Positions 63,986 to 64,000 of a stretch of 64,000 nt of DNA are shown in pieces. A program made the translations under genes and the position numbers. The stretch covers positions 98,913-162,912 of the forward strand of contig JAFYNH010000092.1 in assembly GCA_017549815.1 (NCBI GenBank), in the 5' to 3' direction. The DNA comes from Selenomonadaceae bacterium (lineage in GTDB: Bacteria > Bacillota > Negativicutes > Selenomonadales > Selenomonadaceae). The stretch's first letter is position 1. The number at the start of each line of letters is the position of its first letter. Under the pieces are notes generated by a model. The model was not told where the DNA came from, ran no database searches, and saw only the letters and a program-made list of their open reading frames with translations.

Positions 63986-64000
63986 AGTCGTAAATTCCCG

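Overview
The window looks like chromosome from a diderm, Gram-negative-staining Firmicute, most likely a Negativicutes (Selenomonadaceae-like) bacterium; this is inferred from gene content, not from a database search. The conserved order dprA - topA-like - trmFO - hslV - hslU, pheS/pheT - zapA, hemZ, a Fur regulator with two CxxC pairs, and argC/argJ/argB/argD/argF are Firmicute-like. Giant RTX-type repeat proteins, lipoproteins and a WbaP-type sugar transferase fit a cell with an elaborate envelope. Non-ATG starts, especially TTG, are common, and many starts were set by Shine-Dalgarno spacing.

Layout. 1-4.6 kb (minus): 3'-truncated giant RTX-like protein behind a strong promoter with a 12-bp A/T tract and a ~200-nt structured leader. 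4.8-10.7 kb (minus): UbiX, WbaP-type transferase, clostripain-like lipoprotein, two paralogous small lipoproteins. 10.8-20.1 kb (plus): dnaE, GntP-family permease, an SHMT-like protein that has lost its PLP lysine, D-Ala-D-Ala carboxypeptidase, a C_GCAxxG_C_C protein and a secreted lipase-like protein. 20.1-24.6 kb (minus): fur - hemZ - PARG-like - small ORF - hisS. 24.7-25.5 kb (plus): larB. 25.5-33.4 kb (minus): second giant RTX protein (2610 aa) with eleven 267-bp tandem repeats. 33.5-41.4 kb (plus): pheS - two unknown genes - pheT - zapA, eno, LysR regulator and flavin reductase-like protein. 41.5-45.3 kb (minus): two DUF805 proteins, Flp-like pilin, proC, DUF896, FliB-like protein. 45.4-53.3 kb (plus): dprA, degenerate topA, trmFO, hslV, hslU, BspA-like LRR protein. 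53.3-55.8 kb (minus): tatD, deoB and a decayed TnpB. 56.0-59.4 kb (plus): cbiT, a small gene pair, argC, argJ. 59.4-64 kb (minus): argF, argD, a GT92-like glycosyltransferase and argB, converging on argJ.

The most unusual features are: (1) dispersed arrays with strict 7-bp periodicity, mostly intergenic, that also enter genes and supply a start codon, stop codons, a ribosome binding site and a proline-rich stretch in DnaE; (2) a TopA homologue at the canonical topA locus without the Toprim DxDxE acidic triad; (3) an SHMT homologue with Asp in place of the PLP lysine; (4) an over-represented octamer CTGCGCGG, often extended to AATCTGCGCGG, on both strands; (5) an A-tract in the promoter spacer of a giant RTX gene that could make it phase variable; (6) an ~88-residue insertion in PheT. 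No rRNA, tRNA, CRISPR array or prophage was seen. All translations, counts and family assignments were made by eye.
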